A stretch of DNA of 64,000 nt from Rhodobacteraceae bacterium Araon29. Lineage in GTDB: Bacteria > Pseudomonadota > Alphaproteobacteria > Rhodobacterales > Rhodobacteraceae. The notes beneath the pieces are model-generated. The model was given only the letters and a program-made list of their open reading frames with translations, was not told the origin of the DNA and did not search any database. This document shows, piece by piece, positions 9,109-18,158 of this stretch (position 1 is its first letter; every line of letters begins with the position of its first letter). The stretch covers positions 1,178,001 to 1,242,000 of the forward strand of contig CP046865.1 of assembly GCA_039640505.1 (NCBI GenBank), given 5' to 3'. The translations under genes and the position numbers were made by a program.

Positions 9109-10128
9109 ATGAGCGATCCTGATCCCATAGTGCGCCCTGCACCGCTTGAGGATGACAATGACCGTGCGCTTAGACCGCAGGGGTTAGATGAGTTTATTGG
9201 TCAAGCCGAAGCGCGGGCTAACTTAAGCGTGTTCATTCAATCCGCGCGCCAGCGCGGTGCGGCGATGGATCATACCCTGTTCTACGGCCCGCCCGGGCTT
9301 GGTAAAACCACATTGGCCCAGATCATCAGCCGCGAGCTTGGCGTGAATTTCCGCATGACCTCGGGGCCGGTACTGGCCAAAGCCGGTGATCTGGCGGCTA
9401 TTCTGACCAACCTTGAAGCCCGAGACGTTCTATTTATAGATGAAATTCATCGGCTTAACCCGGTTGTGGAAGAGGTGCTCTATCCGGCGCTGGAAGATTT
9501 CGAGCTTGATCTGGTCATCGGTGAAGGCCCGGCCGCGCGCACCGTGCGGATTGAATTGCAGCCCTTTACCTTGGTGGGGGCCACCACGCGGCTTGGGCTT
9601 TTGACAACCCCGCTGCGGGATCGGTTTGGTATTCCGACGCGGCTGCAGTTTTATTCTGAGGACGAGCTTTTTGAGATCGTCAGCCGCAATGCGCGCAAGC
9701 TTGGGGCGCCTTCTGATGAAGGCGGGGCGCGTGAAATTGCCCGCCGGGCGCGCGGTACGCCGCGGATCGCCGGGCGTCTGCTGCGCCGGGTGGTGGATTT
9801 TGCCGTGGTGGAAGGTGACGGGCGCGTCACCCAGGCGCTGGCGGATCATGCGCTCACCCGTCTTGGGGTGGACCATCTTGGTCTTGATGGGGCTGATCGG
9901 CGCTATCTTACTCTCATTGCTGAACATTATGGCGGCGGTCCAGTGGGCGTAGAAACCCTAAGCGCAGCGCTTTCAGAAAGCCGTGATGCGCTCGAAGATG
10001 TGATCGAGCCTTATCTTTTGCAACAGGGTTTGGTTCAACGTACACCGCGCGGCCGGATGCTGGGACAGCTTGGGTGGACCCATCTGGGGCTGAGCGCCCC
10101 CAAAGGCCAGAGCAATTTATTCGAATAG
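9109..10128 (+). CDS. ruvB: Holliday junction ATP-dependent helicase RuvB
   Basis: RuvB is the AAA+ motor of branch migration. The 339-residue protein has Walker [12 protein letters not shown] (about 61-70), Walker [10 protein letters not shown] (about 109-117), the sensor-1 GATTR region and the C-terminal winged helix with RTPRGRMLG. It starts 3 bp after ruvA. It is the last recognised gene of the ruv operon; the next plus-strand gene begins 465 bp downstream. Confidence 0.96.
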   Translation: MSDPDPIVRPAPLEDDNDRALRPQGLDEFIGQAEARANLSVFIQSARQRGAAMDHTLFYGPPGLGKTTLAQIISRELGVNFRMTSGPVLAKAGDLAAILTNLEARDVLFIDEIHRLNPVVEEVLYPALEDFELDLVIGEGPAARTVRIELQPFTLVGATTRLGLLTTPLRDRFGIPTRLQFYSEDELFEIVSRNARKLGAPSDEGGAREIARRARGTPRIAGRLLRRVVDFAVVEGDGRVTQALADHALTRLGVDHLGLDGADRRYLTLIAEHYGGGPVGVETLSAALSESRDALEDVIEPYLLQQGLVQRTPRGRMLGQLGWTHLGLSAPKGQSNLFE

Positions 10129-10169
10129 CATATAGCTCGGTGATGGGGTGAAAACCCGGCTCAAACAAC

Positions 10170-10577
10170 CTACAGTTTTGCGTCAGTATCACATCTGTTT
10201 TGCGGCGGAGTGATTTTGCCACCCATTTTCCGCTTAATAATGTCCCGACGGATCGCAAACAAAGGCTTGCCATCCGCCGGGCACGAGGTCGGAAAAAGTG
10301 CACCGCCCGGGGCGAACCGGTGAAGCCGGATCTGGAGAAACAGTAATTCCGACGTCACTGTTTTCGTCCGGGCGGGCATAGAGTCTACGGCTGTATAGCT
10401 CATAATTTTAGTCATCTTGGGTGCGAAAGTGCAGCCTATGCCAAAAAATGCTCGTTGTTGTTTGATATTTTGACTAAAAATTTTATTTTTGGCCAGTACT
10501 GCCTGCCCCGATCCCGTCTTGGACAGGGCGAAAAACAATGCTAAACCTGCGCAGGTAAAGATCAATTCGACCATCAA
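10170..10577 (-). CDS. Possible small hypothetical protein with N-terminal hydrophobic segment
   Basis: The 465-bp gap after ruvB holds a minus-strand ORF of 135 codons that overlaps no other likely gene. Residues 3-17 (VELIFTCAGLALFFA) form a hydrophobic N-terminal segment like a signal anchor, and the C-terminal half is basic. I do not recognise a family. No strong ribosome-binding site precedes the ATG, and codon use is unremarkable. It could be a real lineage-specific gene or a chance ORF. The rest of the gap shows no RNA gene or clear terminator. Confidence 0.3.
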   Translation of the reverse strand: MMVELIFTCAGLALFFALSKTGSGQAVLAKNKIFSQNIKQQRAFFGIGCTFAPKMTKIMSYTAVDSMPARTKTVTSELLFLQIRLHRFAPGGALFPTSCPADGKPLFAIRRDIIKRKMGGKITPPQNRCDTDAKL

Positions 10578-10593
10578 AGGAGCTCAATTTCAA

Positions 10594-11229
10594 ATGACAC
10601 CGCAAGAGGTCGAGACCCATTTCAACCGCAGCAATGGACGCTATGGTTTTGCCCGCTGGGGGCGGCCAATCGCCCCGATTGTTTTTGGGGTAGAGGATGC
10701 GACACTGGCGGTGCTTAAAGGCGCAATCGAAGCGGTGGTGACGCTGGCCAATCATAAGATGGCGGAAACCGACCCGGAATTGGGGTCAAACCTGATGGTG
10801 TTTTTCTGCCGGGACTGGAATGAACTGCTCGGCGTTCGTGATCTTGATAAGCTTGTGCCTGAACTGGACGCTTTGGTCGGCCGGTTGACCGACCAGGCGG
10901 CGAACCAATATCGGATTTTTAGATTTGATACCGCAGGAGCAATCAAAGCCTGCTTTGTGTTTCTAAGAATGGATAAATCTTTGGCTGACATGCCGGCGCA
11001 AACCCTGTGCCTGTCGCAAGCGGTGCAAACAATCGTTCTATGGTCCGAGGCCGCCTTTGCCCAACGTTCACCGCTGGCTATTCTGCCCGGTGGTAAAACC
11101 GTGTTGCGGCCCGAGATCGCTAATTTGATCCGCGCGGCCTATGATCCGGTACTGCCGGCGGTGGCAGCTGATCCCACGCACGCATTGCGTCTGTCTGCGC
11201 GTCTTACATTGTCCGAGGTGGCCGAATGA
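10594..11229 (+). CDS. Uncharacterised protein upstream of ybgC-tol operon
   Basis: This 211-residue soluble protein is not a family I can name. I place the start at ATG 10594 (MTPQEVETHFNRSNG), preceded by AAGGAG at 10577-10582; the ORF opens upstream at 10489 but that part reads as non-coding. There is no signal peptide and no clear catalytic motif. Its stop overlaps the ybgC start by 4 bp (ATGA), so it is translationally coupled to the Tol-Pal envelope operon. A role connected with that operon is inference. Confidence 0.7.
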   Translation: MTPQEVETHFNRSNGRYGFARWGRPIAPIVFGVEDATLAVLKGAIEAVVTLANHKMAETDPELGSNLMVFFCRDWNELLGVRDLDKLVPELDALVGRLTDQAANQYRIFRFDTAGAIKACFVFLRMDKSLADMPAQTLCLSQAVQTIVLWSEAAFAQRSPLAILPGGKTVLRPEIANLIRAAYDPVLPAVAADPTHALRLSARLTLSEVAE

Positions 11230-11630
11230 TGATCGATCATCGATTTGATCTGAGCGTATATTATGAAGATACCGATCTGGCTGGGATCGTCTATTATGCC
11301 AATTACCTAAAATTTATTGAACGCGCGCGCAGCGAATGGGTGCAAACGCTCGGGATTGACCAGATGCGGCTTAAAGCCGAGCGCGGGGTGGTTTTCGCGG
11401 TGCGCCGGATTGAAGCTGACTATCTGCAGGCGGCAAAATTTGGAGACCGGCTACAGGTTCGCACGCGGGTTTTGGACATCACCGGCGCGCGGGTACGTCT
11501 AGAGCAAACAGTTGAGCGCGATAAAGAGGCGCTGTTTAAAGCCATCGTGACGTTGATTGCACTGACCGAAGGTGGCAAAGCGACCCGCTTGCCAGCGGAA
11601 TTTCGCCTCAAATTGAACAAAAATTTGTGA
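11226..11630 (+). CDS. ybgC: Tol-Pal system-associated acyl-CoA thioesterase
   Basis: YbgC is a hotdog-fold thioesterase of the 4-hydroxybenzoyl-CoA thioesterase type that is linked to the Tol-Pal system and phospholipid metabolism. The 134-residue protein has the signature YYEDTDLAGIVYYANYLKF near residues 12-30, with the catalytic Asp in DTDLAG. The start overlaps the preceding gene. It is separated from tolQ by 111 bp, which may hold a further promoter. Confidence 0.93.
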   Translation: MMIDHRFDLSVYYEDTDLAGIVYYANYLKFIERARSEWVQTLGIDQMRLKAERGVVFAVRRIEADYLQAAKFGDRLQVRTRVLDITGARVRLEQTVERDKEALFKAIVTLIALTEGGKATRLPAEFRLKLNKNL

Positions 11631-11741
11631 TTTCGCCGGGATCGACGGCATAATTCTTGGTTTTGGTTGTTTTTTGGTCTAGGCTTGCGCGAGTTAGAAG
11701 CCGTAAAATGGCCAAACAGATAGCAGATAGAGAGCAGGCAG

Positions 11742-12437
11742 ATGGAAGCAGAAACGCTGGCTTTAGCGCAAGAGATCGACTTCTCATTCTGGGCATTGTT
11801 TGCCCGGGCCACCCTTACAGTCAAAATAGTCATTGCGATTTTGGTCTTTGCCTCGTTTTGGGCATGGTCAATCATCGTCCAGAGGATCATAATATATCGC
11901 CATGCCCGCCGCCAAGCGCGGCGCTTTGATCGGCTGTTTTGGTCAGGTGAGCCCCTCGATGAACTGTTTGAAAAAATGGGCCCCGAGCCCAAAGGCCGAG
12001 TGCAGCGGATATTTGCAGCGGGCATGATCGAATGGCAACGTAGCCACCGTTCGGACGGGGCCTTGATCGCTGGTGCGCAGTCGCGGATCGAGCGCTCAAT
12101 GGACGTGGCGGTTACGAAAGAAGCCGAAGCTTTGCAGGCAGGGTTGCCGGTGTTGGCCACAGTGGGGTCAACCGCGCCGTTTATCGGTCTTTTTGGCACT
12201 GTATGGGGTATTATGAATGCCTTTATCGAGATTGCGCAGCAGCAAAATACCAATTTGACTGTAGTGGCCCCCGGGATCGCCGAAGCGCTTCTCGCCACGG
12301 GACTGGGTCTGCTTGCCGCGATCCCTGCGGTCATTTTCTACAATAAACTGAGCACTGATAGCGAACGTATTATCGCAGGTTATGAAGGCTTTGCAGATGA
12401 GTTTGCAACCATTCTTAGCCGTCAGTTGGACAGCTGA
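11742..12437 (+). CDS. tolQ: Tol-Pal system proton channel protein TolQ
   Basis: TolQ and TolR form an inner-membrane proton channel that drives TolA for outer-membrane constriction at division. The 231-residue protein has three hydrophobic segments (about 15-45, 130-160, 175-200). The TolQ/ExbB pattern is clear in LATVGSTAPFIGLFGTVWGI and in the Ala/Gly-rich third helix. The start follows an AGGCAG ribosome-binding site. tolR begins 1 bp after its stop. Confidence 0.94.
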   Translation: MEAETLALAQEIDFSFWALFARATLTVKIVIAILVFASFWAWSIIVQRIIIYRHARRQARRFDRLFWSGEPLDELFEKMGPEPKGRVQRIFAAGMIEWQRSHRSDGALIAGAQSRIERSMDVAVTKEAEALQAGLPVLATVGSTAPFIGLFGTVWGIMNAFIEIAQQQNTNLTVVAPGIAEALLATGLGLLAAIPAVIFYNKLSTDSERIIAGYEGFADEFATILSRQLDS

Positions 12438-12438
12438 T

Positions 12439-12906
12439 ATGGGCGCGAGCACAGTTTCAAGTCAGGCAAAGTCGCGCCGGAGTCGCCGTACCCGCAATAA
12501 ACCGATGTCTGAGATTAATGTTACGCCCTTTGTCGATGTGATGTTGGTGCTGCTGATCATCTTTATGGTGGCGGCGCCGATGCTAACGGTTGGGGTGCCT
12601 GTTGAATTGCCGAAAACGGCAGCCAATGCGTTGCCGACCGAAAAGGAAGAGCCCTTGACCGTCACCTTGACCGCAGAAGGCAAGCTGATGCTGCAAGACA
12701 CCGAAATCCCTCCAGAGCAGTTGATTAATAAACTCAAAGCCATTGCCGTTGAGCGCAACAGCGACCGGGTGTTTTTGCGCGCGGATGGCGCAATTTCCTA
12801 TGCCCGCGTGGTACAGGTGATGGGCGCGCTTAATGCGGGTGGATTTTCCAATATTGGATTGGTCACGGATGTGGGTGGGCCGACGCTGGCCGAAACGGAC
12901 GGCTAA
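12439..12906 (+). CDS. tolR: Tol-Pal system protein TolR
   Basis: TolR is a single-pass inner-membrane protein of the ExbD family. ATG 12439, one base after the tolQ stop, gives 155 residues. The basic N-terminus is followed by MSEINVTPFVDVMLVLLIIF, where the conserved membrane Asp (about residue 34) takes part in proton transfer. The C-terminal periplasmic domain follows. An upstream in-frame opening at 12382 lies inside tolQ and is not used here. Confidence 0.94.
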   Translation: MGASTVSSQAKSRRSRRTRNKPMSEINVTPFVDVMLVLLIIFMVAAPMLTVGVPVELPKTAANALPTEKEEPLTVTLTAEGKLMLQDTEIPPEQLINKLKAIAVERNSDRVFLRADGAISYARVVQVMGALNAGGFSNIGLVTDVGGPTLAETDG

Positions 12907-12915
12907 GAGGGCCGC

Positions 12916-14085
12916 ATGCATATCGGGCATTATATCTCAGGAAGTGCACATATCGGGTTGCTTGGCTGGATGTTGCTTGGCGGTGTGTTTCAATCCGAGC
13001 AATTGCCGGTTGACGTAAGCAACGTCTCTGTAGTGAGCCTTTCCGAATACGCCGATATTGTGATGACGGACCGCGCCCCAGAGGCCGAGCTACAACCACA
13101 GGATTTGATGCAGCCAGAGACGGAAGCAGATCCTTTGCCCGAACGCCCCAGTCAAGAACAGGCGGTTGAAAATATCCCGCAGCCGGAGCTGATGGTGCAG
13201 CCGGAAGAAACGTCGCGCAGCGCCCCGCAGACCCCTGATCCACTGCTTATCCCGACCCCCGAGGTGACCGAACCAACAAAATTGGCGGCGCCGCAAAGCA
13301 ATGATGCTGCTTTTATTGTGCCGCGCTCTGCGCCTGCGCCGCGCCCGCAGCCGGACAAGCGGATTGCCCCAAAACCCGTTGCACCGCCACCGCCGGATGT
13401 TGCCCAAGAGGATCAACTTCGCCAAGCCGCAGCCCCGTCTGAAAACCCTGCGGCGGTCCCGCAGCCCGAAGTTGACGCCACAGCCCCCGAAGAAGCAGCA
13501 CGCGAAAGTCTGGCCGAGACAGACACGCCGCCAAAGATGGCGCCCGACAGCTCGGTGCGCCCACAGGCGAGACCGGCGCTGCCCGAGCCGCCAAAGGCAC
13601 CTGAGCCATCACCTGAAATTGCAAATCAATCACCAGATCCTGTTCAAGCGCCGGAACCCGAGCCGAAACCAGAAGCTGAGCCGAAACCAACACCGCAAGA
13701 AGACCCGATCCAAGCTGCACTTCAAGAAGCGATGCAAGGTGGATCTGAACCATCAGAGGCCACAGGTCCGGCATTGACAAAAGACGAAAAAGAAGGTCTG
13801 CGTGATGATGTGCAAGCCTGCTGGATTGTGGATGAAGGCAGCCTCGTGTCGAACGTCACAGTGACAGTGGCAATGTCAATGACACCCGAGGGAAAGGTAA
13901 AAGGCGGCAGTTTGCGATTGATCAGTGGGGAAGGCGGCTCAGACAGGGCGAAAAAAATAGCCTTTGAGGCAGCAAGAAGAGCTATTTTACGTTGCCAGAA
14001 AAAAGGCTATGATTTGCCCAAAGAAAAATATGAACATTGGCGAGAAATTGAAATAATATTCGATCCAGAATCGAGAACGAGATAA
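12916..14085 (+). CDS. tolA: TolA-like energy-transducing protein
   Basis: This 389-residue protein has the three-part TolA layout: an N-terminal membrane segment with the [16 protein letters not shown] pattern (about 9-25), a long Pro/Glu/Ala-rich periplasmic spacer (about 55-285), and a C-terminal globular domain (about 295-389) of TolA/TonB type. It should link TolQR to TolB and Pal across the periplasm. As usual in alphaproteobacteria, sequence conservation with E. coli TolA is low, so position in the operon is the main support. The stop overlaps the tolB ATG. Confidence 0.88.
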   Translation: MHIGHYISGSAHIGLLGWMLLGGVFQSEQLPVDVSNVSVVSLSEYADIVMTDRAPEAELQPQDLMQPETEADPLPERPSQEQAVENIPQPELMVQPEETSRSAPQTPDPLLIPTPEVTEPTKLAAPQSNDAAFIVPRSAPAPRPQPDKRIAPKPVAPPPPDVAQEDQLRQAAAPSENPAAVPQPEVDATAPEEAARESLAETDTPPKMAPDSSVRPQARPALPEPPKAPEPSPEIANQSPDPVQAPEPEPKPEAEPKPTPQEDPIQAALQEAMQGGSEPSEATGPALTKDEKEGLRDDVQACWIVDEGSLVSNVTVTVAMSMTPEGKVKGGSLRLISGEGGSDRAKKIAFEAARRAILRCQKKGYDLPKEKYEHWREIEIIFDPESRTR

Positions 14086-15395
14086 TGATGCGTATACTGA
14101 TCCTACTAACAAGTTTGCTATTGGCCACGGCGGCGGTGTCTGCCCCGCTGCGGATAAAAATCACCGAGGGCGTGGTCGAACCGCTGCCTTTCGCCGCCCC
14201 TAGCTTTATTGCCGAAAATGCTGCGGGGGCCGAATACGCCAAGGTGTTGGCCGAAGTTGTCGCGCAGGATTTAACCGGATCGGGGCTGTTTCGTGCAATA
14301 CCTGAGGCGGCGCATATCTCGACTATCACCAGCTTTGCCTCACCTGTGCAATATTCCGACTGGAAGGCGATTAATGCGCAAGCCTTGATCACAGGCACGG
14401 TCAGCGGCAGTGCAACGGGGCAAATCACCGTCAAATTTCGAATTTACGATGTTTTCGCGGGCGCGGAATTAGGCAAAGGTCTGCGCTTTACCGGCAGCGC
14501 GGATGGATGGCGCAGGATGGCGCATAAAGTAGCGGATGTGGTTTATGGGCGGATCACTGGCGAAAGCGGTTATTTCGACAGCCGTGTTGTCTTCGTGTCC
14601 GAAACCGGCCGGAAGGGCGCGCGCAAAAAGCGTCTGGCGATTATGGATTATGATGGCGCCAATGTGCAATATTTGACCGATAGCACTTCGATTGTTTTAG
14701 CGCCGCGGTTCTCACCCACTGGCGACCGGGTGCTCTACACCAGCTATGAGACTGGATTTCCGCATATATACGTGCTCGACGTAGGGTCGGTAAAACGCAA
14801 AGTACTGCAAAACAGCGCTGGCACCATGAGCTTTGCACCACGCTTTGCCCCAAATGGAAAATCTGTTGTCTATTCGCTTGAACAAGGCGGAAACACAGAT
14901 ATCTATCTGATGAATTTAAGCTCTGGAAAAAGCCGCCGTTTGACCAATGCCGCCTCGATTGAAACCGCGCCTAGCTTTTCGCCCGATGGATCACAAATCG
15001 TCTTTGAAAGCGATCGCTCTGGCTCGCAGCAGCTGTATGTGATGTCTGCAAGCGGCGGCTCGCCAAAGCGTATTAGTTTTGGTGATGGGCGCTATGGCAC
15101 GCCTGTTTGGTCACCCCGCGGTGATCTGATTGCCTATACCAAACAAAACAAAGGCCGCTTTCATATTGGTGTGATGCGCGTAGATGGTTCAAAAGAGCGT
15201 CTGCTCACGGCATCTTTTCTAGATGAAGGGCCAACCTGGTCTCCGAATGGGCGGGTGATTATGTTTACCCGTGAAACCCAAGGCGCAAGTGGCGCCGCAT
15301 CGCTTTATTCGGTGGATATCTCGGGGCGCAATCTAAAACCGGTGAAAACCCCCGATGGGGCCTCGGATCCGGCGTGGTCACCGCTTGGGCGTTAA
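14085..15395 (+). CDS. tolB: Tol-Pal system beta-propeller protein TolB
   Basis: TolB is a periplasmic protein that binds Pal and the outer membrane. The 436-residue precursor starts with two adjacent ATG codons and a signal peptide (about 1-20, cleaved near AVSA). An N-terminal alpha/beta domain is followed by a six-bladed propeller with repeated SPDG/SPNG-type turns, for example [26 protein letters not shown] and [13 protein letters not shown]. It lies 82 bp before pal. Confidence 0.95.
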   Translation: MMRILILLTSLLLATAAVSAPLRIKITEGVVEPLPFAAPSFIAENAAGAEYAKVLAEVVAQDLTGSGLFRAIPEAAHISTITSFASPVQYSDWKAINAQALITGTVSGSATGQITVKFRIYDVFAGAELGKGLRFTGSADGWRRMAHKVADVVYGRITGESGYFDSRVVFVSETGRKGARKKRLAIMDYDGANVQYLTDSTSIVLAPRFSPTGDRVLYTSYETGFPHIYVLDVGSVKRKVLQNSAGTMSFAPRFAPNGKSVVYSLEQGGNTDIYLMNLSSGKSRRLTNAASIETAPSFSPDGSQIVFESDRSGSQQLYVMSASGGSPKRISFGDGRYGTPVWSPRGDLIAYTKQNKGRFHIGVMRVDGSKERLLTASFLDEGPTWSPNGRVIMFTRETQGASGAASLYSVDISGRNLKPVKTPDGASDPAWSPLGR

Positions 15396-15477
15396 ACCGC
15401 CAATAGCAAAAGCGCTCTGGCGTTCCCATGAGATACAAGATGTGTTAATACAATGGAAAATATGAGGACATAAGACA

Positions 15478-15963
15478 ATGAGATGGCTAATCCAAGTCGG
15501 CGCAGTTTTGTGTTTGACAGTGCTAATTGGGTGTTCTGAAACAAGTGCCCCGGGATCAGGTGTCAATGGCGGCAGTCGCGGATCAGTTGATGATCCGACC
15601 TCAGAAGCATTTTTTGAAACATCGGTTGGAGACCGGGTCTTTTTCGCTATCGATGAATCGGTCATCAATGCAGAAGCCCGCACTGCGCTTGATGGGCAGG
15701 CCACATGGTTGAATGGTAATACTGAATTTACGGTGATTATCGAAGGTCATGCAGATGAACAGGGAACCCGCGAATATAACCTTGCTCTTGGAGCCCGGCG
15801 CGCCAATGCGGTACGAGAATACCTCATTGCTGCAGGGGTTAGCGGAGATCGAATACAAACCCTCAGCTATGGCAAAGAGCGCCCAGTTGAACTTTGCAGT
15901 CTTGAGCGCTGCTATGCACAAAACCGCCGTGGTGTGACTGTTTTGAACAACGTTGGGTTTTAG
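15478..15963 (+). CDS. pal: Peptidoglycan-associated lipoprotein Pal
   Basis: Pal anchors the outer membrane to peptidoglycan. The 161-residue precursor has a lipobox ending at Cys19 (VLIGC) and a C-terminal OmpA-like domain. Peptidoglycan-binding residues are seen in EGHADEQGTREYNLALGARRA (about 90-110). The gene follows tolB and has a GAGGA ribosome-binding site about 10 nt before ATG. It is 6 bp from cpoB. Confidence 0.95.
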   Translation: MRWLIQVGAVLCLTVLIGCSETSAPGSGVNGGSRGSVDDPTSEAFFETSVGDRVFFAIDESVINAEARTALDGQATWLNGNTEFTVIIEGHADEQGTREYNLALGARRANAVREYLIAAGVSGDRIQTLSYGKERPVELCSLERCYAQNRRGVTVLNNVGF

Positions 15964-15969
15964 CAGATC

Positions 15970-16782
15970 ATGATAGGAAGAGGTTTTTGCTTATTACTGG
16001 TCTTTCTTGCCCTTCCGTTTGCCATGCAGGCGCAGGAGCGTGAGCAAACGTTAGCCGATATCCGTCAGGATCTCTCGGTTCTGTATTATGAACTGCGGCG
16101 GCTGAACAGGGAACTTTCAACCACCCAAGCGCCCTCAGGCATCGGGTCTGGGGCAAATGTGAACGACCGTCTAGATGCGGTCGAAGCAGAGTTGCGGCGG
16201 TTAACAGGAGCCACTGAAAAGCTAGAGTTCCGGATCAACCAGGTGGTCAAAGACGGCACCAACCGGGTTGGTGATTTAGAGTTTCGTTTGGTTGAGTTGG
16301 AAGGCGGGGATATTTCAACGCTCGGCGAGACCTCGACACTGGGCGGCGAAGTGGCGCAATTTCCCATTGATGATGAGCCCCAAGCCGAAACCGAGCTTGC
16401 AGTTGGAGAAGAGGCAGATTTTGCCATGGCGCAGCGGGCCTTGGATGAAGAACGCTATGAGGAAGCCGCTGAACTTTTTGCGCGCTTTACCCAAACCTAT
16501 CCGAGTAGCCCTCTGACCGCAGAGGCGCATCTGTCGCGCGGCAAGGCATTGGATGGAAATTTTGACTATAAAGCCAGTGCCCGGGCCTATTTGGAAAGTT
16601 TCAGCAATTATCCAAACGCATCGGTTGCCCCAGAGGCGTTGATGCGGCTTGGCAAGGCGCTGGTGAGCTTGGGACAGGTTGATGCGGGCTGTCAGACTTT
16701 GTCGCAGGTGGAAATTCGCTTTCCCAACACGCAGTTTGCCATTGATGCCCAAGATGAAATGCTTGCTTTGCAGTGTCTGTAA
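15970..16782 (+). CDS. cpoB: Tol-Pal associated coiled-coil/TPR protein CpoB (YbgF)
   Basis: CpoB coordinates peptidoglycan synthesis with outer-membrane constriction by binding Tol and PBP1B in E. coli. This 270-residue protein has a signal peptide (cleavage near AMQA), an N-terminal coiled coil (about 25-105) and C-terminal TPR repeats (about 140-268) with the typical YEEAAELFARF and YPNASVAPEALMRLGKAL patterns. Its end overlaps the tilS GTG start by 10 bp. Confidence 0.92.
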   Translation: MIGRGFCLLLVFLALPFAMQAQEREQTLADIRQDLSVLYYELRRLNRELSTTQAPSGIGSGANVNDRLDAVEAELRRLTGATEKLEFRINQVVKDGTNRVGDLEFRLVELEGGDISTLGETSTLGGEVAQFPIDDEPQAETELAVGEEADFAMAQRALDEERYEEAAELFARFTQTYPSSPLTAEAHLSRGKALDGNFDYKASARAYLESFSNYPNASVAPEALMRLGKALVSLGQVDAGCQTLSQVEIRFPNTQFAIDAQDEMLALQCL

Positions 16783-18080
16783 ACGACCCACTTTCTTTAG
16801 CCGCGGCCTTTGCAGATGCGGTTCAGAAAAATATACCTGCTGCACTTGGTAAGCCCTTAAGCCATTTAACGCTGGCCGTGTCGGGCGGCGGGGACAGTAT
16901 GGCACTAATGCATCTTGCTGCTCAATGGGCTGAGGTGCACGCCGTCCAGTGCCATGTGGTCACGATTGACCATGGGCTGCGATCCGGCAGCGCATCAGAG
17001 GCGCAATTTGTAGCGCAGGCAGCAGCTGAGCTTGGGCTCACACATAAAACACTGTGTTGGGCAGACTGGGACGGGCAAGGCAATCTTCAAGATCAAGCGC
17101 GTCAGGCGCGCTACCGGTTACTTGATGACGCGCGCGGCGATAGCCAATTGGTTTTGATGGGCCATACCCTAGACGATCAGGCCGAGACGTTTTTGATGCG
17201 TCTGAAACGTGGCTCAGGCGTTGATGGGTTGGCCGGCATTCCAACCTGCCGTTTTGTTGGCTCTGCGGCTGGGGATGACGGCTATTGGGTGCTGCGCCCT
17301 TTGCTGGGTATTTCGCGTCAAGCGCTGCGTGATTATTTAAATCAACAAAATGTGCAGTGGGTCGAAGACCCTTCCAACCAAGACCCAAGCTATGAACGTA
17401 TTCAAATGCGCCAGCTTCTGAACCAGATCAGCGGGGCAGGGCTTGGCCCATCGGTGCTTGCAGAAACGGCTGCCCGAATGGGGCAGGCCAAAGAGGCGTT
17501 GGATCGACAGCTTAGCAGGCTGGTGCGCGATTTGGTGCAAGAGTATCACGGTGATTTAACTATTGATCTGCAGGCGCTTCTAAAGGAACCGACAGAGATT
17601 TCAGATCGTCTGCTTGCGGCGGCGCTTTGTTGGGTGTCTTCCAACCCTTACCGTCCGCGTTATGCGGCGCTGCGACGCTGCTCCGAGGCCGTGGCAGGGG
17701 GCGCTGCGCAGTCGTTACATGGCTGCTTGCTATACCTATGGAAAGGGCGTCTGCGCATCACGCGTGAATATCATGCCGTGGCGGATATGAGCGTTGTAGC
17801 CGCCCCAAAAGCACTATGGGATGGCCGTTGGCGTTTGAACCTTTTGCCGCCCGCGCATGATACTGCCGCCGGCTGGGTGATTAAGCCTTTGGGCGAGGCG
17901 GGCGCGCAGGCAGTGCGCCCACTTTTGCCCAAGGACATTCCTTTTCGCTCGCTCTTGGCCTGCCCAGCTCTTTTTGACCAAGATGGGGCGCTGCAAACTG
18001 TTCCCGGATTAAGCAAAAATCCGCCCTTTAATGTGGAATTTAGCCTGCGGCCTTTTGATCAATCTTTGATTGCCCATTGA
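16773..18080 (+). CDS. tilS: tRNA(Ile)-lysidine synthetase
   Basis: TilS converts the wobble cytidine of the CAU-anticodon tRNA-Ile to lysidine, using ATP and lysine. The 435-residue protein begins with GTG inside the end of cpoB. The N-type ATP pyrophosphatase P-loop SGGGDS is at residues 37-42. The DDQAETFLMRLKRGSG motif (about 130-145) is also typical. C-terminal substrate-binding parts are less conserved. It is the usual neighbour of ftsH. Confidence 0.94.
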   Translation: MSVNDPLSLAAAFADAVQKNIPAALGKPLSHLTLAVSGGGDSMALMHLAAQWAEVHAVQCHVVTIDHGLRSGSASEAQFVAQAAAELGLTHKTLCWADWDGQGNLQDQARQARYRLLDDARGDSQLVLMGHTLDDQAETFLMRLKRGSGVDGLAGIPTCRFVGSAAGDDGYWVLRPLLGISRQALRDYLNQQNVQWVEDPSNQDPSYERIQMRQLLNQISGAGLGPSVLAETAARMGQAKEALDRQLSRLVRDLVQEYHGDLTIDLQALLKEPTEISDRLLAAALCWVSSNPYRPRYAALRRCSEAVAGGAAQSLHGCLLYLWKGRLRITREYHAVADMSVVAAPKALWDGRWRLNLLPPAHDTAAGWVIKPLGEAGAQAVRPLLPKDIPFRSLLACPALFDQDGALQTVPGLSKNPPFNVEFSLRPFDQSLIAH

Positions 18081-18158
18081 ACCTTTAAATTTGATGGCTA
18101 TTTAACTCATAACACCCCTGTGCTAAGCACATTTACTGAATTAAGTTTGGAGAGTCTC

